A DNA stretch of 64,000 bases from Muscardinus avellanarius. Its lineage: Eukaryota > Chordata > Mammalia > Rodentia > Gliridae. The stretch is from NCBI GenBank assembly GCA_963383645.1, contig OY726574.1, positions 60,764,894 to 60,828,893 on the forward strand, read 5' to 3'. Below are positions 36,089 to 47,673 of this stretch, piece after piece; position 1 is the first letter of the stretch; every line of letters starts with the position of its first letter. A program made the translations under genes and the position numbers. The notes beneath the pieces are model-generated. The model was not told the DNA's origin. It did not search any database and worked only from the letters and a program-made list of their open reading frames with translations.

Positions 36089-36786
36089 CAGTACTGGGGA
36101 CTGAACCCGGAGTCATTCTACCTCTGAGGTATACTCTCAGTCCTATTATTTCTTTATTATTTCTTTACTTATTTATATTTATTTATATTTTTTGCGGTAC
36201 TATGGATGAAAACCAGGGGTCTTCTACCTTCCAGTTACACCTCCAGCCTTATTTTTTATTCTTTACTTTGAAACAGGGTCTCACTCAGTTGCAGGTGGCC
36301 TCACTAAATAGCTGAGGCCATCTGTGAGCTGCAATCCTCCTGTCTCAGCTTCCTGAATGCTGGGATTACAAGCGTGCGCCACCACGCTTGGCTCTATTTT
36401 GTTTATTTATTTATTTATTTATTTATTGTTTATTATTTATTTATTTATGTATTTGAAGTACGGGGGATGGAAACCAGGGGTCTTTTACCTCCCAGATACA
36501 CCCCCAGCCCTAGATTTTTCTTCTTTATTTTGAAACAGGGCCTCACTCAGTAGCTGAGGTTATCCAGGAAGCGCAACACTCCTGTCTCTGCCTCCCAGAT
36601 GCTGGGATTACAAGCGTGCGTCACCACGCCTAGCTTTTTTTTTTTTTTTTTAAATTTTGAAACAGGGTCTAACTAAGTTGTTGAGGGCCTCGCTAAATAG
36701 CTGAGGCTCGCCTCGAACCTGCGATTATGTTGTCTCAGCCTCCCAAGTACTGGGATTACAGGTGTGAGGCACCACTATGCCTAGCA
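36089..36786 (-). mobile_element. Cluster of nested antisense SINEs
   Basis: ID half at 36,089-36,146, full copy at 36,192-36,394, another at 36,459-36,637, and a lone B1 half at 36,653-36,786 that probably completes the first. (TTTA)n runs separate them. Confidence 0.75.
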
Positions 36787-37207
36787 AAGCATCTTACTTC
36801 TTATTTCTGTCCTTGGTTCCACTACCCACACCACTCCTGCCCTTCCGGGAGTGAAGCAGGGCTGCTGGCCACGGAAGCGACCTTTCTTCCATCTCTGCTG
36901 AGCTCCTGTCCTTTCAAGCTCCTCTTTGCCTTGCCCGATGCCCCCCGCTCCCCACTCCGTGTTCACCAGAGACCTTCCTCCCGATTCTCCATCCTGCCAA
37001 TGGAGTCCCTTTATATCTCAGCCACTATCTGATCTCTACTACACCACATTTCAGAACGAAATAGGAAGCCACCAAGAAAAAAAATACTCATAGGAAGAAC
37101 AAGAAGTTTGATATACTGTCAGCCCTCAGTATCCGCAGATGCCTGATTCATGAATTTGACCAATCAGCCGCAGATCAAACAATCAGAGTTCAGAAATATT
37201 CAGGAGA
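36787..37207. other. Intergenic, no feature recognised
   Basis: Unique-looking DNA. Confidence 0.4.
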
Positions 37208-37403
37208 GCTGGGCACAGTGGCCCATGCCTGTAATCTCTTTCTTTAGGAGGTTGAAACAGGAGGACTGAAGGTTTAAGGCCAGCCTCAACAATTTAGCAA
37301 TACCCTCAGCAACTTAGCAAGTCCCTGTTTTAAAATAAAAGATAAGAAGGTATGTGGGGATAGTTCAGAGGTAGAATGCCCTGGACTTTAGTCCCCGGTA
37401 TCA
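37208..37403 (+). mobile_element. B1-dID-type SINE
   Basis: Sense dimer, moderately diverged. Confidence 0.83.
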
Positions 37404-37893
37404 TAAAAATATTTCTCAGAAACCAAAAACTGTCGCTGAACTTAACAAGTTCAAGTATTTCCTCTTGTTCTTATTCCCCAGGCAACACAGTATGACAACG
37501 CCTTCCATTGCATCAGGTATTATAAATAACCCAGAGACGATGTAGCAGTGGAGGATATGCACATTTATATGAAAACACTGCGTATTATGTAAGGGCTTGA
37601 GCATCTGAAGATTCATGATCTGCAAGGACTCCTGAAACGAATCCCCCAGGGATGCCGAGGCGCGACTGTATTTCTCTATAGGGATCCCTTAGTACTCTGT
37701 GGCTGAAGAAAAAAAAAATAGCATATATTCTCATGTCTTTGGGCTTAGGGGGGGGGGTTGTGTCTCCCTCTCGGTACAGCACCAGCGGCTCTTCTCCCCT
37801 GACAGCCGCCTTCGCCTAGTCTGCATGGTTTAACTGAGAGGCTACGAGGGAGGGTGGGACCTTCATCTGCTCCAAAGGGATGAAAGATGGTCA
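37404..37893. other. Intergenic, no feature recognised
   Basis: Unique-looking DNA. Confidence 0.4.
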
Positions 37894-38130
37894 CCAGCCG
37901 GACGTGGTGGCGCACGCTTGTAATCCCAGTACTGGGGAGGCTGAGACAGGAGGATCTCACAGGTTTGAGGCCAGCCTCAGCTACTTAGAGAGGCCCTCCG
38001 CAATTTAGAGAGAACTTCTTTCAAAATAAAGAATAACAAATAGGGTGGGGGGTGTAGCTTGGAGGTAGAATGCTCCTGGGTTCCATCCTGATACCGCAAA
38101 AACAAACAAACAAACAACAACAACAAAAAA
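37894..38130 (+). mobile_element. B1-dID-type SINE
   Basis: Sense dimer with a (CAAA)n tail. Confidence 0.87.
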
Positions 38131-39140
38131 AAACACAGCAGAGCAGAGAGAAACGTAGCCAAACCTCCATTTCCACTCCGAACAAGGCTGCTAGACCCCT
38201 ACAGCCATTTCTTCACTAAACTGTCACAATTGGTACAAGGTGCAGATGTGGACTCGGTGGTAGAAAATAGCACACAACCTGCTAGCTACAAGTCCAGGTC
38301 AGAGCCACCAGTCTGTGAGCCAGCATGCCTTGCTTCAATGTCTGCGTTCTTCCTAGAAAGTGCCCAAGGACCAACATGACGAGAATCTCAGGACTGTGAG
38401 CACGAGGCCCTGTGAACGAGAACTTGGTGCCGTGTGAGATTTCAAGTCGGTTCAAGAGAAGGGTCTGACAGCCAACCCAGAGGGGCCATCGCACGGCTGG
38501 GAGGCAAAGCTGGGAGTGCTGACGTGACCAGTCTCCAACAGGTTCAGGCACTGGGGAGGGGCGAGCCCCAGCTCATGGGGAGAAGCAGGGTCCATGTGGC
38601 AGCCAAATCCCAGGCATCCAGGTCATGTTACTCGGCTTTAAGTACTCAGGACATTTGATAAGAGCTCTGAAACTAACAGTAAAACCTAGTGATGTCCAGT
38701 AGCACTGTGCCATCCCAAGAGGGTTTATGGTCATCAGGGTCGTTGAAATAGCATGCTGAACTCAGGTAACTAATACTATGAGTACTGCTTGCTGTCATTT
38801 AACCTCTCTCCTCACCTAATGGCCAAATATCTTAAAGAAACCCAGGCCCACTGGGGACTAAAGGGAATCTTCTGGTTCTCTTGCTCTGTGTAGACACAGC
38901 TCCCATCAGACTCAGTGTGGCCTGAGCCAGCTCAGGGCCCTCAGCGAAAGCCTTTGGACTCGGGTGCTGGTTGGGTCTCTGGAGCAGTGATGGATACTGG
39001 TGCACAAGTGGATGGGAAGGTCCTCTCAGGATGCTGATGTCCTGCATTCCAAGTCAGTAACCAGAGAAACACAGTCCTAGGTTTGATTACGTTTCTTCTA
39101 CCAAGTGGGTGTCCCTTGGATAGGCCAAGGTTAAGTATTT
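38131..39140. other. Intergenic, no feature recognised
   Basis: Unique-looking DNA without a supported gene. Confidence 0.45.
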
Positions 39141-39778
39141 TGTGTTAGTCAACTTCATGTTACTATAACAATTAGCTGAGATAATTAACTCATAAAAAAA
39201 GTTGCGGGGCATGGTGGAACACTCCTACAATCCTAGTACTTGGGAGGCTGAGACATGAGAATCCCAGGTTTAAGGGCAGCCTCGGCAAGCAGTGAGACTC
39301 TCATCAACCTAGTGAGACCCTGTTTTAAAATAAAAATGAAGCCAGCCAGGCATGGTGGTGCACACTTGTGATCCCAGCATTTGGGAGGCTGAGACCAGAG
39401 GATCACGGTTTGCGGACAGCCTCAGCTACTTAGTGAGGCCCTTTGCAACTCAGTGAGACCCTGTTTAGAAATAAAGAATAAAAAATTGGGCAGGGGTGTA
39501 GCTCAGAGGTCAAATGATTCTGGGTTACATCCCCAGACCCGCAAAAAAAAAAAAAAAAAAAAAAAAAATGAAGCCAGGCATGGTGGTACATGCTTATAAA
39601 CCCAGCACTTGGGAGGCTGAGACAGGAGAATCATACAGGTTGGAAGGCAGCCTCAGCTACTTAGTGAGGCTCTCAGCAACTAGTGAGACCCTGTTTCCAA
39701 GTAAAATATAAAATAGGTCTTGGAGTATAGCCCAGAGGTAACCTGGAGTGTAGTCCCCAGTACCATAAAAAGAAGGAA

Positions 39779-39821
<43 letters not shown>

Positions 39822-40265
39822 AAGAAAGAAAGAAAGAAGTAAATAAAATAGGGCTGGAGGTGTAGCTCAGAAGCAGATTGCTCCTGGGTTCCATCCCTAG
39901 TACAACAATATAAATGTATTTATTTACTCAGTAAATAAATAAATACATAAATAAATAAATAAATAAATAAATAATTAAAAAAAGAAAATGGTTTATTTCT
40001 GCTCACGGTTTCAGGAGTTTTCGTCTGTGATCATCTGGTCTGGTCCCTTTGGGGTCTAAAGTAGCCCATCCTAGAGGGACCATGTGACAGACAAAACCTG
40101 CTCATGTTGGCAAAAAAGAGGGAGGAAGAGGCAGGGATCCCACTGTCCTCTTTAAGTCCCCTCCCAGTGGCCTCAGCACCTCTCACCAGACCTCGCTGTA
40201 GCACCTTCTAGGGACCGAGCCATTAACTGGCACTGAGGGAGACAGTCAAGGTCCAAACCACAGCA
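39141..40265 (-). mobile_element. MaLR-type LTR, antisense, split by SINEs
   Basis: The left end (TGTGTTAGTCAACTTCATGT) lies at 39,141-39,200 and the remainder at 39,978-40,265, ending in AACCACAGCA. The gap is a block of SINEs. Confidence 0.65.
39201..39975 (+). mobile_element. Block of three nested sense SINEs with microsatellites
   Basis: A first SINE (B1 half 39,201-39,340, ID half 39,850-39,903) hosts two full copies at 39,345-39,568 and 39,571-39,770. (GACA)n/(GAAA)n at 39,780-39,838 and (AAAT)n at 39,915-39,975 derive from their tails. Confidence 0.78.
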
Positions 40266-40359
40266 AGCTTACAGTGCAGCGGGCATCTCAACGACACCTA
40301 CGTAAGTTATTCCCTCTATGTCTATTTTTTTTAATTTAATTTAATTTTATTTTATTTTT

Positions 40360-40534
40360 GGTGGTACTGGGGTTCCTGGAAGCCCTTCTACCTCTGATAC
40401 TCCCAGACCTATATCATATTTTTATTTGGAAACAGGGTCTCTTAAGCCAGCACAGCTGGCTTTGAACGTGCACCATCCTCCTGTCTCTGCCTCCCAAGTG
40501 CGGGGATTACAAGTGTGCGCCACCACGCCCGGCC
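40360..40534 (-). mobile_element. Young B1-dID SINE (palindrome subfamily)
   Basis: Antisense copy with GGGGTTCCTGGAAGCCCTTC and GCCAGCACAGCTGGC. CCCTCTATGTCTATT flanks it at about 40,311 and 40,533. Confidence 0.92.
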
Positions 40535-40651
40535 CTCTATGTCTATTGATGAGTTTCTTAAAGCCTTCGGTGTGAAGTTCTCTCAAATTAGTCAGTGATT
40601 CTTATATTAAGAGGGCAAATGCAAAGAGGATTTCTCCTTTAAGAAGTCTCT

Positions 40652-40861
40652 AGAGGCCGGGCATGGTGGCGCACGCTTGTAATCCCTGCGCTTGGGAGGC
40701 AGAGACAGGAGGATCGCGCAGGTTCGAAGGCAGGTTCGAAGCCAGCCGCGCGCGCTGGCTTAGGAGACCCTGTTCCCAAATAAAAATGTAAAAATAGGTC
40801 TGGGAGTGTAGCCCAGAGATAGAAGGGCTTCCAGGAACCCCAGTACCACCAAAAAAAAAAA
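40652..40861 (+). mobile_element. Young B1-dID SINE (palindrome subfamily)
   Basis: Sense copy with a duplicated CAGGTTCGAAG and the palindrome GCCAGCCGCGCGCGCTGGC. AAGTCTCTAGAG / AAGTCTGTAGAG is the likely target duplication. Confidence 0.92.
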
Positions 40862-40872
40862 GTCTGTAGAGA

Positions 40873-40941
40873 TAGGCATGGTGGTGCACGTGGGTAACCC
40901 CAGTCCTTGGAAGGGTGAGACAGGAGGATTGCAGGTTCATT
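40873..40941 (+). mobile_element. Truncated B1 half
   Basis: Sense B1 start (GGCATGGTGGTGCACG) to GGATTGCAGGTTC, then lost. Confidence 0.7.
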
Positions 40942-40997
40942 TTTATCCCATGTGAGAGTCATATTTTAGTCACTATAATGAAATACCAGAGAAAAGG

Positions 40998-42315
40998 TTT
41001 GACAGCCTCTTCAGAAAATGGTTCTGGGAGAGCTGGTTATCCATTTGTAAAAAGATGGAACTAAATCCTTACTACTCACCAGGCACAGGAATCAACTTGA
41101 GATGGATCAAAGACTTAGAAATTAGACCAGGGACTGTGAAGTTATTAGAGGAGGGCATAGGCTCAACACTTCAACATATAGGCACAGGCAGTAACTTTCT
41201 CAACAAGACCTCCAAAGTGCAGGAAATTAAAGCAAGAATTAACAAGTGGGATGGCATCAAACTAGAAAGTTTCTTCTCTTCAAAGGAAACCATCAAGAAC
41301 CTAAAGAAAAAGCCCACAGAATGGGAGAAGATCTTTACCAGCCACCACTCCGATAGGGGGCTAATATCCAGAATATACAAAGAGCTCAAAAGATTCTACA
41401 CTAGCAAAACAAACAACCCAATCAAGAAATGGGCAAATGAACTGAGTAGACACTTCACAAAAGAAGAGATACAAAGGGCCAATAGATACATGAAAAGATG
41501 TTCAACATCACTAGCCATCAGGGAGATGCAAATCAAAACACTGAGATTCCATCTAACCCCAGTCAGAGTGGCAAGCATAAAGAAATCAAATAATAAATGC
41601 TGGTGAGGATATGGAGAAAGAGGAACTCTTAAACTGTTGGTGGTTGTGCAAAGTAGTTCATCCATTATGGAGATCAGTGTGGAGATTCCTTAGAAAACTG
41701 GGAATAGATCCGCCATATGATCCAGCTGTATCATCACTCCTGGGTATTTTTCCAAAGGGCTGGAAATCAGAGAACTACAGTAACATACGCATACCCATGT
41801 TCATAGCAGCACAATTCATAATAGCCAAAATATGGAACCAAACTGTCTCCAACAACAGATGAATGGATTGCAAAATTATGGGAAATACATGCAATGGAAT
41901 TCTACTCCGCTATAAAGAAGAACAAAATTACGTTATTTGCAAGAAGATAGAAAGTCCTGGAGAACATTACGTTAAGTGAGATCAGCCCAGGCACAGAAAG
42001 AGAAGGGACGTATCTTTTCTCTGTAATGCCCAAACTAGGGAGCATTAGGGATACCAGAGGGACTCCAGACATTGGAGGGGAAACCTCAGCAAAGCTAGAA
42101 TGGAAAAGTAGGAGAGGAAGAGGCTTGATTAATGGAGGAGCTACATCTGAATATGTGTAAAAGTATGAATATAGCGTGCTCAACCTGGACACTCGTTGTT
42201 CAGAGGGGGAGGGGAAGTGGGGGTGGGAAGGCAGGAGGGCACCATGCACAGTCTGAATGTATGCCATTTTCAACAGTTCCACATAAAAATAAATAAATAA
42301 ATTTTAAAAATAAAA
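40998..42315 (+). mobile_element. 5'-truncated L1 (ORF2 end and 3' UTR)
   Basis: Collinear with 50,460-51,750 of the full-length L1. It carries the end of ORF2, with an open part at 41,055-41,606 and several later frameshifts, then the 3' UTR with its G-rich block and GAGGGCACCATGCACAG. AGAGAAAAGG and AGAGAATAG at the borders may be a decayed target duplication. Confidence 0.9.
41055..41606 (+). pseudogene. L1 ORF2 C-terminal fragment
   Basis: 184 codons homologous to the C-terminal part of L1 ORF2p ([31 protein letters not shown]). No endonuclease or reverse transcriptase domain is left. Confidence 0.85.
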
Positions 42316-42718
42316 TGATTCTTTCAACAAAAAAAAGAGAATAGTTTTGCTTAACTCACAGTTTTGGAGCTTCTAGTCCAAGGTCAGGACCTTTGGTCCT
42401 CTGGCAGGCTTCCCACATCACGATGATAGGGGGTGGTGAACACTTACTAATATCACAAGCCAGGAAGAGACAGAAGAGACGGAGGTCCCACAGTCCTCTT
42501 CAAGGGTCCTGAGGACTCCCCGCTGACCCCGTGTCCAGCTTACGCCACCTCCCATAGCCCCTGAGGACCAAGCCACTAACATATGGACCTGTGGGTAACT
42601 GGCAGCATCTACCCTGTAGCATCCCCCTGTTTCCCTTGTCTCAGAAATTCACAGCTTCACAAACAAATGCTCACGATTTACCTCCCTCAGTGCTGCTTTT
42701 TTTTTTTTTTTTTTTTTT

Positions 42719-43210
42719 GGTACTGGGCTCTAGCCCAGGGCATTTACAGCTATTCCCCCAGCCCTTCCTTTTCATTTTTCTACATTTATTTATTTGTTTG
42801 TTTGTTTATGGTACTGGGGATGGAAAACAGGCACTGTACCTCCAAGCTACACCCCTAGCCCTATTTTTAAGCCTTATTTTATTTTTATTTTTATTTACTT
42901 TTTTGTGGTACTGGGGATGGAACCCAGGGGCATTCTACCTTTGAGCTACACACTCAGCCCGATTTTGCATTCTTTATTTTGAAACAGGGTCTCACTGAGT
43001 AGCACCGGGCCTCACTAAGTAGCTGAGTATGTCCACAAACTGAGATCCTCCTGTCTCAGCCTCCCAAATGTTGGGATTATAAGCGTACCCCACCACATCC
43101 AGCTTTACTTTTATTTTAAAATCAGAGTCTCACTTAGGTTGCTGAGGTTGGCCTCAAATCTGCAATCGTCTTGTCTCTGCCTCCCAAGTACACTGCCACC
43201 ATACCCGGCT
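42719..43210 (-). mobile_element. Nested antisense SINE cluster
   Basis: Two lone ID halves (42,719-42,768 and 42,809-42,862), a complete copy (42,907-43,104) and a lone B1 half (43,105-43,210). Confidence 0.75.
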
Positions 43211-44279
43211 CTAAGTGCTACTTTCTGACACAAACTTAGCTTCCTAACTCTGATTCTAGGTAGTTCTGCTGTTAGATCTAGTTAGAGAATTCTAGGGTGT
43301 CTATGGGGGAAGCACTGCATTCTGGGGTATGTGTAAAGCATCACATAAAGCACAAGTAAAGGAGGCAGAGTCCAGAAGAGACCAATGGCAATGCATCTCA
43401 GGGTCCCCCAAATTTACAGAAGTTCAGACAGTGACGGTAGGAAAGGTCCTTTCAGAGTTTAGCAAGACTTACCAGATTCAAGTCTCGTAGACACTGAACA
43501 CTGGATGCTGAAGGGGACCATGAATGTTCCCTGCTCTTGGATGCCCACAGGAGACAGAGACACAGGCTGCGCTGTGCTGGATCGAGCTCCGCATACCTCT
43601 TAAGCAAACAGAAATAAGGAGGGTCTTTAAGATCTCTCACAGCTGAGAAGACCGGAACTTCATGCTGATGTCTCCCTGAAAGCACTGCTTTTTCTTTTTC
43701 TACTAAAACATGTTAGGAAAAGATGATTATCTTTAGTAGGATGACAAATTACACTGGCTTTGTGAAACAGGACCAAAATGTCAAGGGGAGGGTGGCCTGA
43801 TACAGGAAGAACAACCGTGGGATTTGAAAGAAAGAAAGGTAAATAGGAAAGCACCCGAGGAAGCAGAAACAACAGCTAAATGAATTGCCGGGTTAGCCCA
43901 CGTGGATACGGGACGAAAAAGAAATGGCATCTTGGGAAATCTGATCCCCGCGAGTGAGGAAGACCTGAGAGGCTTTCCTAGAACAGCAAGGAGAAGTCCC
44001 GGAGAGCCTGGAAGCAGGTGGGCGGGCCGAGAGGGGGTAGGAAGTGCATCGGGATGGCCATTGCTGGGGCTCCTATGGGTTTGAGGCTCGGCCGCCCACT
44101 TACTGCTTCTGAACTTGGACACGCCTTTCATCTGAAAAGCAGCGAAAATGCTATCGGCTCAGAGTTCTATGGAGGAAGGGCAGGTAAAACACGTGAGAAC
44201 TTAGTGCACTTTGGGATCTAGGGAACTCTCAGCATGGGCAAAGAAGTGTCAGTGACCTGACATGCCATTTCTATATTCA
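43211..44279. other. Intergenic, no feature recognised
   Basis: Unique-looking DNA without a supported gene. Confidence 0.45.
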
Positions 44280-44552
44280 TATGTATGTATACTTATATAT
44301 ATATGCAAAGTGTATATGTGTGATATATTACAATATATACGCACAATATATGTATATATACTATATATACTATATAGTATATATGAATATATACATATAT
44401 ACATATATATTGTATATATGAATATATACATATATACATGTATATTGTATATATGACATATGTGTATATATATGTATATATTATATGTCATATATGTATA
44501 TTATATGTCATGTATATATATGTATATATGTCATATATATATATATATATTT
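44280..44552. repeat. AT-rich (TATATG/TATA)n satellite-like tract
   Basis: About 270 bases of TATA and TATATG/CATATA repeats, much of it self-complementary. Confidence 0.93.
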
Positions 44553-44752
44553 AAGTACTGGGAATGGAACCCAGGGGCATTCTACCTTTAAGCTACACCT
44601 CCAGCTCTATTATTTTATTCTTTATTTTGAAACAGGGTCTCACTGAGTTGCAAAAGGCCTCACTAAGTAGCTGAGGCTGGCCACGAACCATGATCCTCCT
44701 GTCTCAGCCTCCCAAGTGCTGGGATTACAAGTATGCGCCACCACACCTGGCT
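44553..44752 (-). mobile_element. B1-dID-type SINE
   Basis: Complete antisense dimer sitting inside AT repeats, which continue on both sides. Confidence 0.88.
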
Positions 44753-44810
44753 GTGTATGTATGTATATGTATATATCTATCAATAAGCATATATATATAT
44801 ATATATATAT

Positions 44811-44995
44811 AAACTTTATTGGTGCATTATATGCACATATCTTATTGAGGTACAGGGTGGTAGAGGCACACATGCACACATTCCTCATTCAGCCCTTCCC
44901 CAGTTCCCACCCCATTGCCTCCCCCCTCCCTCCTCGTGCTTGGCTTAGTGATTGACTTTGATGTTTGTGATTATATATCCCATGCATTAGGGTGC
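44811..44995 (-). mobile_element. Antisense retroposon 3' end with AATGCACCAATAAA tail
   Basis: Inverted tail at 44,815-44,828. Inverted TGTGTGCATGTGTGCC and a polypurine block match the 3' module of the composite element at 55.0-55.2 kb. Confidence 0.6.
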
Positions 44996-45199
44996 TTCCT
45001 ATTACAATATTTTTGAATTGTTATGATCGGAAAAAAACTATCCAATAAGCAGAAAAAAGAGGTTCCCTACAGAAGTTTAGAAATTGGAAGGTTTGAGACA
45101 ATCACTGCATGACAGAATCTGATGAAGAAACATTTGCCATTTTGAAGGGAATTGATTGGAACCCCCACATTTATTTATTATTTTTTTCTTTTTTTGCAG

Positions 45200-45394
45200 G
45201 CTTGGGGATAGAACCCAGGGTCATTTGATCTCGGAGCTACACCCTCTGCCCTATTTTTATTCTTTATTTTGAAACAGGGTCTCACTGAGTTACAAAGGGC
45301 CTCACTAAGTAGCTGAGGCTGTCCGCAAACTGTGATCTTCCGGTCTCAGTCTCCCAAATGCTGGGATTACAAGCATGCGCCACCATGCCCGGCA
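45200..45394 (-). mobile_element. B1-dID-type SINE
   Basis: Antisense dimer of the GTCCGCAAACTGTGATC variant. Confidence 0.87.
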
Positions 45395-45456
45395 TTTATG
45401 CCCAGTTATTTTTCATAGGAAGACAGAAGAAAGATATTCTTAGATAGGTAAGGTTC

Positions 45457-45642
45457 AGCCAGGTGTGGTGGCACATGCTTATGGTCCAAGTACTTAGGAG
45501 GCTGAGACAGGAGGATTGCAAGTTTGCAGCCAGCCTCAGCATCTTAATGAGGTCCTATTTCAAAAAATAAAATATAAATCAAATAGGAGCTAGAGTGAAG
45601 CTCGGAGGTAGAATGCCCCTGATAAATCCCCAGTACCATACC

Positions 45643-45674
<32 letters not shown>
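45457..45674 (+). mobile_element. B1-dID-type SINE with (CA)n tail
   Basis: Sense dimer. The tail has become about 15 CA units. Confidence 0.86.
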
Positions 45675-45678
<4 letters not shown>

Positions 45679-45717
45679 TGCAAGATTCATGAAACAGACA
45701 TTGGCGTACTATTCTTT

Positions 45718-45732
45718 AAAAAATGGCTTTAG
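45718..45732. repeat. Target duplication, left copy, of full-length L1
   Basis: AAAAAATGGCTTTAG preceded by TT, giving the TT/AAAA cleavage pattern of the L1 endonuclease. The right copy is at 52,135-52,149. Confidence 0.88.
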
Positions 45733-46651
45733 GAAGATGGCGGCGGAGGGACGCAGCGTCCCTCACTAGCTGAAGCAAACTAAGTTCAACTACTGAGACA
45801 GAAGTGTCTTAATAAAGAAAAAATTAAACGTACGATCCAAAACAGACTTGGGGAGTACGGCAGAAAAAATCCAGCAACTGAACTGCAAGATTCACCACGA
45901 CACACAAAGAAAGCAGACAGTGAGCTGAAGACTCGGCGGCCGGCGGAGTGCAGGCGCAGGCGCAGGCGCAGGCGGGCCACTGGCCCAAACGGAACTTTTG
46001 GGTCTTTAACATTCCCAGAGAAGCTCTAAAGTCTGAAAGTGACCAGAGAGTTCCAATATCTGAAGTTGCGAGCTGACTGGAGCTCCTGAGCGGCACCCAA
46101 CAAAGGCGGCCCCGCAGACACGCCCGGAGATTGGCAGGGACCGGGAAGTGGACCTGCTCACCGCGGGAGCGAAAAGTCAGCAGGATACGGGAGAGCTGCC
46201 AGAGCTTCAGAGCCACAGATTGGACTGCCAGTGTGAATTCAGAGGAGCCACGGACCCGGCGAGCACACAGTGAGTACGATATATGTGAGTGCCATTGTGC
46301 GCAAAGTGGGCCAGTTCAACTCCAGGACCAAAGAAGAGCGCTTAAGGCGCAATACCTCCACGGGGCCACAAGGGGACACTCCAAGCAAATACAAGATTCA
46401 CCATATATCAACAACATAGTAGGACTGTTATCTCTTTTATTTTTTTCTTTACTATTTTTCTATCCTTTTATATTTTATTTTTTACTACTGTGGTTTGGTA
46501 TTGTTTGTTTTACTTTTTGGGTCTTTGGGTTTGTTTTGGTTTTTGGTTTTCTGGGCGGATAAGTTTTTTTTTTTTTTTTTTTTTTCTGGGGGGATAAGTC
46601 TTTTCTAAAGTCCTAATACGAAGACTGGTCTAAAAATAATACCCACTAACG
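45733..46651 (+). promoter_or_regulatory. L1 5' UTR / internal promoter
   Basis: Starts GAAGATGGCGGC, a YY1-type site in the same place as in human L1. It is followed by a 7-bp inverted repeat (45,748-45,762), a GCAGGC hexamer array (about 45,952-45,974), a GC-rich part and a T-rich part ending in a run of more than 20 T (about 46,565-46,586). Confidence 0.75.
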
Positions 46652-47630
46652 ATGGGAAGACAGCAGAAAACCAGACCTGAGAACTCTGAAAATATGAGAA
46701 TTAGGAATAATGGAGAAATGACAGAAATCACAAATACTGACTCATAAGAAATGCAGGAAGGGGAGTTCCGAATCTTGATCTACAATATGATGAAAGGATT
46801 TAAAACAAGTTTAGAGGAGATGAAAGATGAGTTAGAAACACTAAAAAAGAATCAGAAAGAGGCCTGGAATGAAATGAAAGAGTCAATAAATGAAATGAAG
46901 TCAGCAATAGAAAGAAATTCTGGAAGATTAGAGGAAACGGAAAGTAGAATATCACTGTCAGAAGACAGTTCATCCAACACCGAAAACACAGTCAATAGTA
47001 TGCAGAAGTCATTACAGCAACAAAACCTAAACATACAGCAAATTTGGAACAACATGAAACGCCCTAACTTACGGATAAAAGGCATTGAAGAAGGGATAGA
47101 GGTACAGACCAGGGGCAACCGTAATCTCTTCACAGAAATAATTTCGGAGAACTTCCCTAACATGGAACGAGAGATAGATCTTCACGTTCAAGAGACATAC
47201 AGAACACCATTAAGACAAGATAAAAAAAAGAACCTCCCCACACAACATAATAGTCAAAATGACTAACATAGAGGCCAAGGAAAAGATCTTAAAAGCAGTG
47301 AGAACAAAAGGTCGGGTGACATACACAGGCAAAACAATAAGAATCACCCCAGACTATACAACCCAGGTCATGAATGCCAGGACAGACTGGTATGACGTGA
47401 TCCAGACATTGGAAGAAAATAACTTCCAACCAAAGCTGCTTTACCCAGCAAAACTACTATTCAAAGTCAACGGCGAAATAAAAGTATTTCAGGATAAACA
47501 AAATCTCAAAAAATTTATTAATTCAAAGCCAACACTAGAGAAAATACTTAAAGAAATAAACCATAAAGAAGAAAAAAGAAGCAGACTTCAGAACCAGAGA
47601 AGAGAGAAAAGTGATCAGAGGGGCTTCTAA
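46652..47630 (+). pseudogene. L1 ORF1 (RNA-binding protein), disrupted
   Basis: The probable start is ATG at 46,652. A TAA lies in frame at 46,745-46,747, and the frame changes near an A8 run at 47,221-47,229. The first part has heptad-rich coiled-coil text (METKNQKEAWNEMKES-like, about 46,800-47,030), then the RRM-like region (NLRIKGIEEG). The second part has the C-terminal domain (WYDVIQTLEENNFQP, KVNGEIKVF). Its product would be the trimeric nucleic-acid chaperone of the L1 particle. Length without the lesions is typical, about 326 codons. Confidence 0.88.
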
Positions 47631-47673
47631 GTAAGGAAGAAAGAAAAAGCTACCAAACAGATGACAACACAAA

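Larger units (their letters stand above)
40962..42600 (-). mobile_element. MaLR-type LTR, antisense, split by an L1
   Basis: TATTTTAGTCACTATAATG at 40,962-40,997 and the rest of an MLT/MST-like inverted LTR at about 42,325-42,600 are separated by an L1 3' fragment. Confidence 0.6.

Noticed and set aside
46131..46562. 143-codon ORF upstream of L1 ORF1
   Set aside because: It lies in the L1 5' UTR and ends in a T-rich, hydrophobic low-complexity stretch. I see no known domain.
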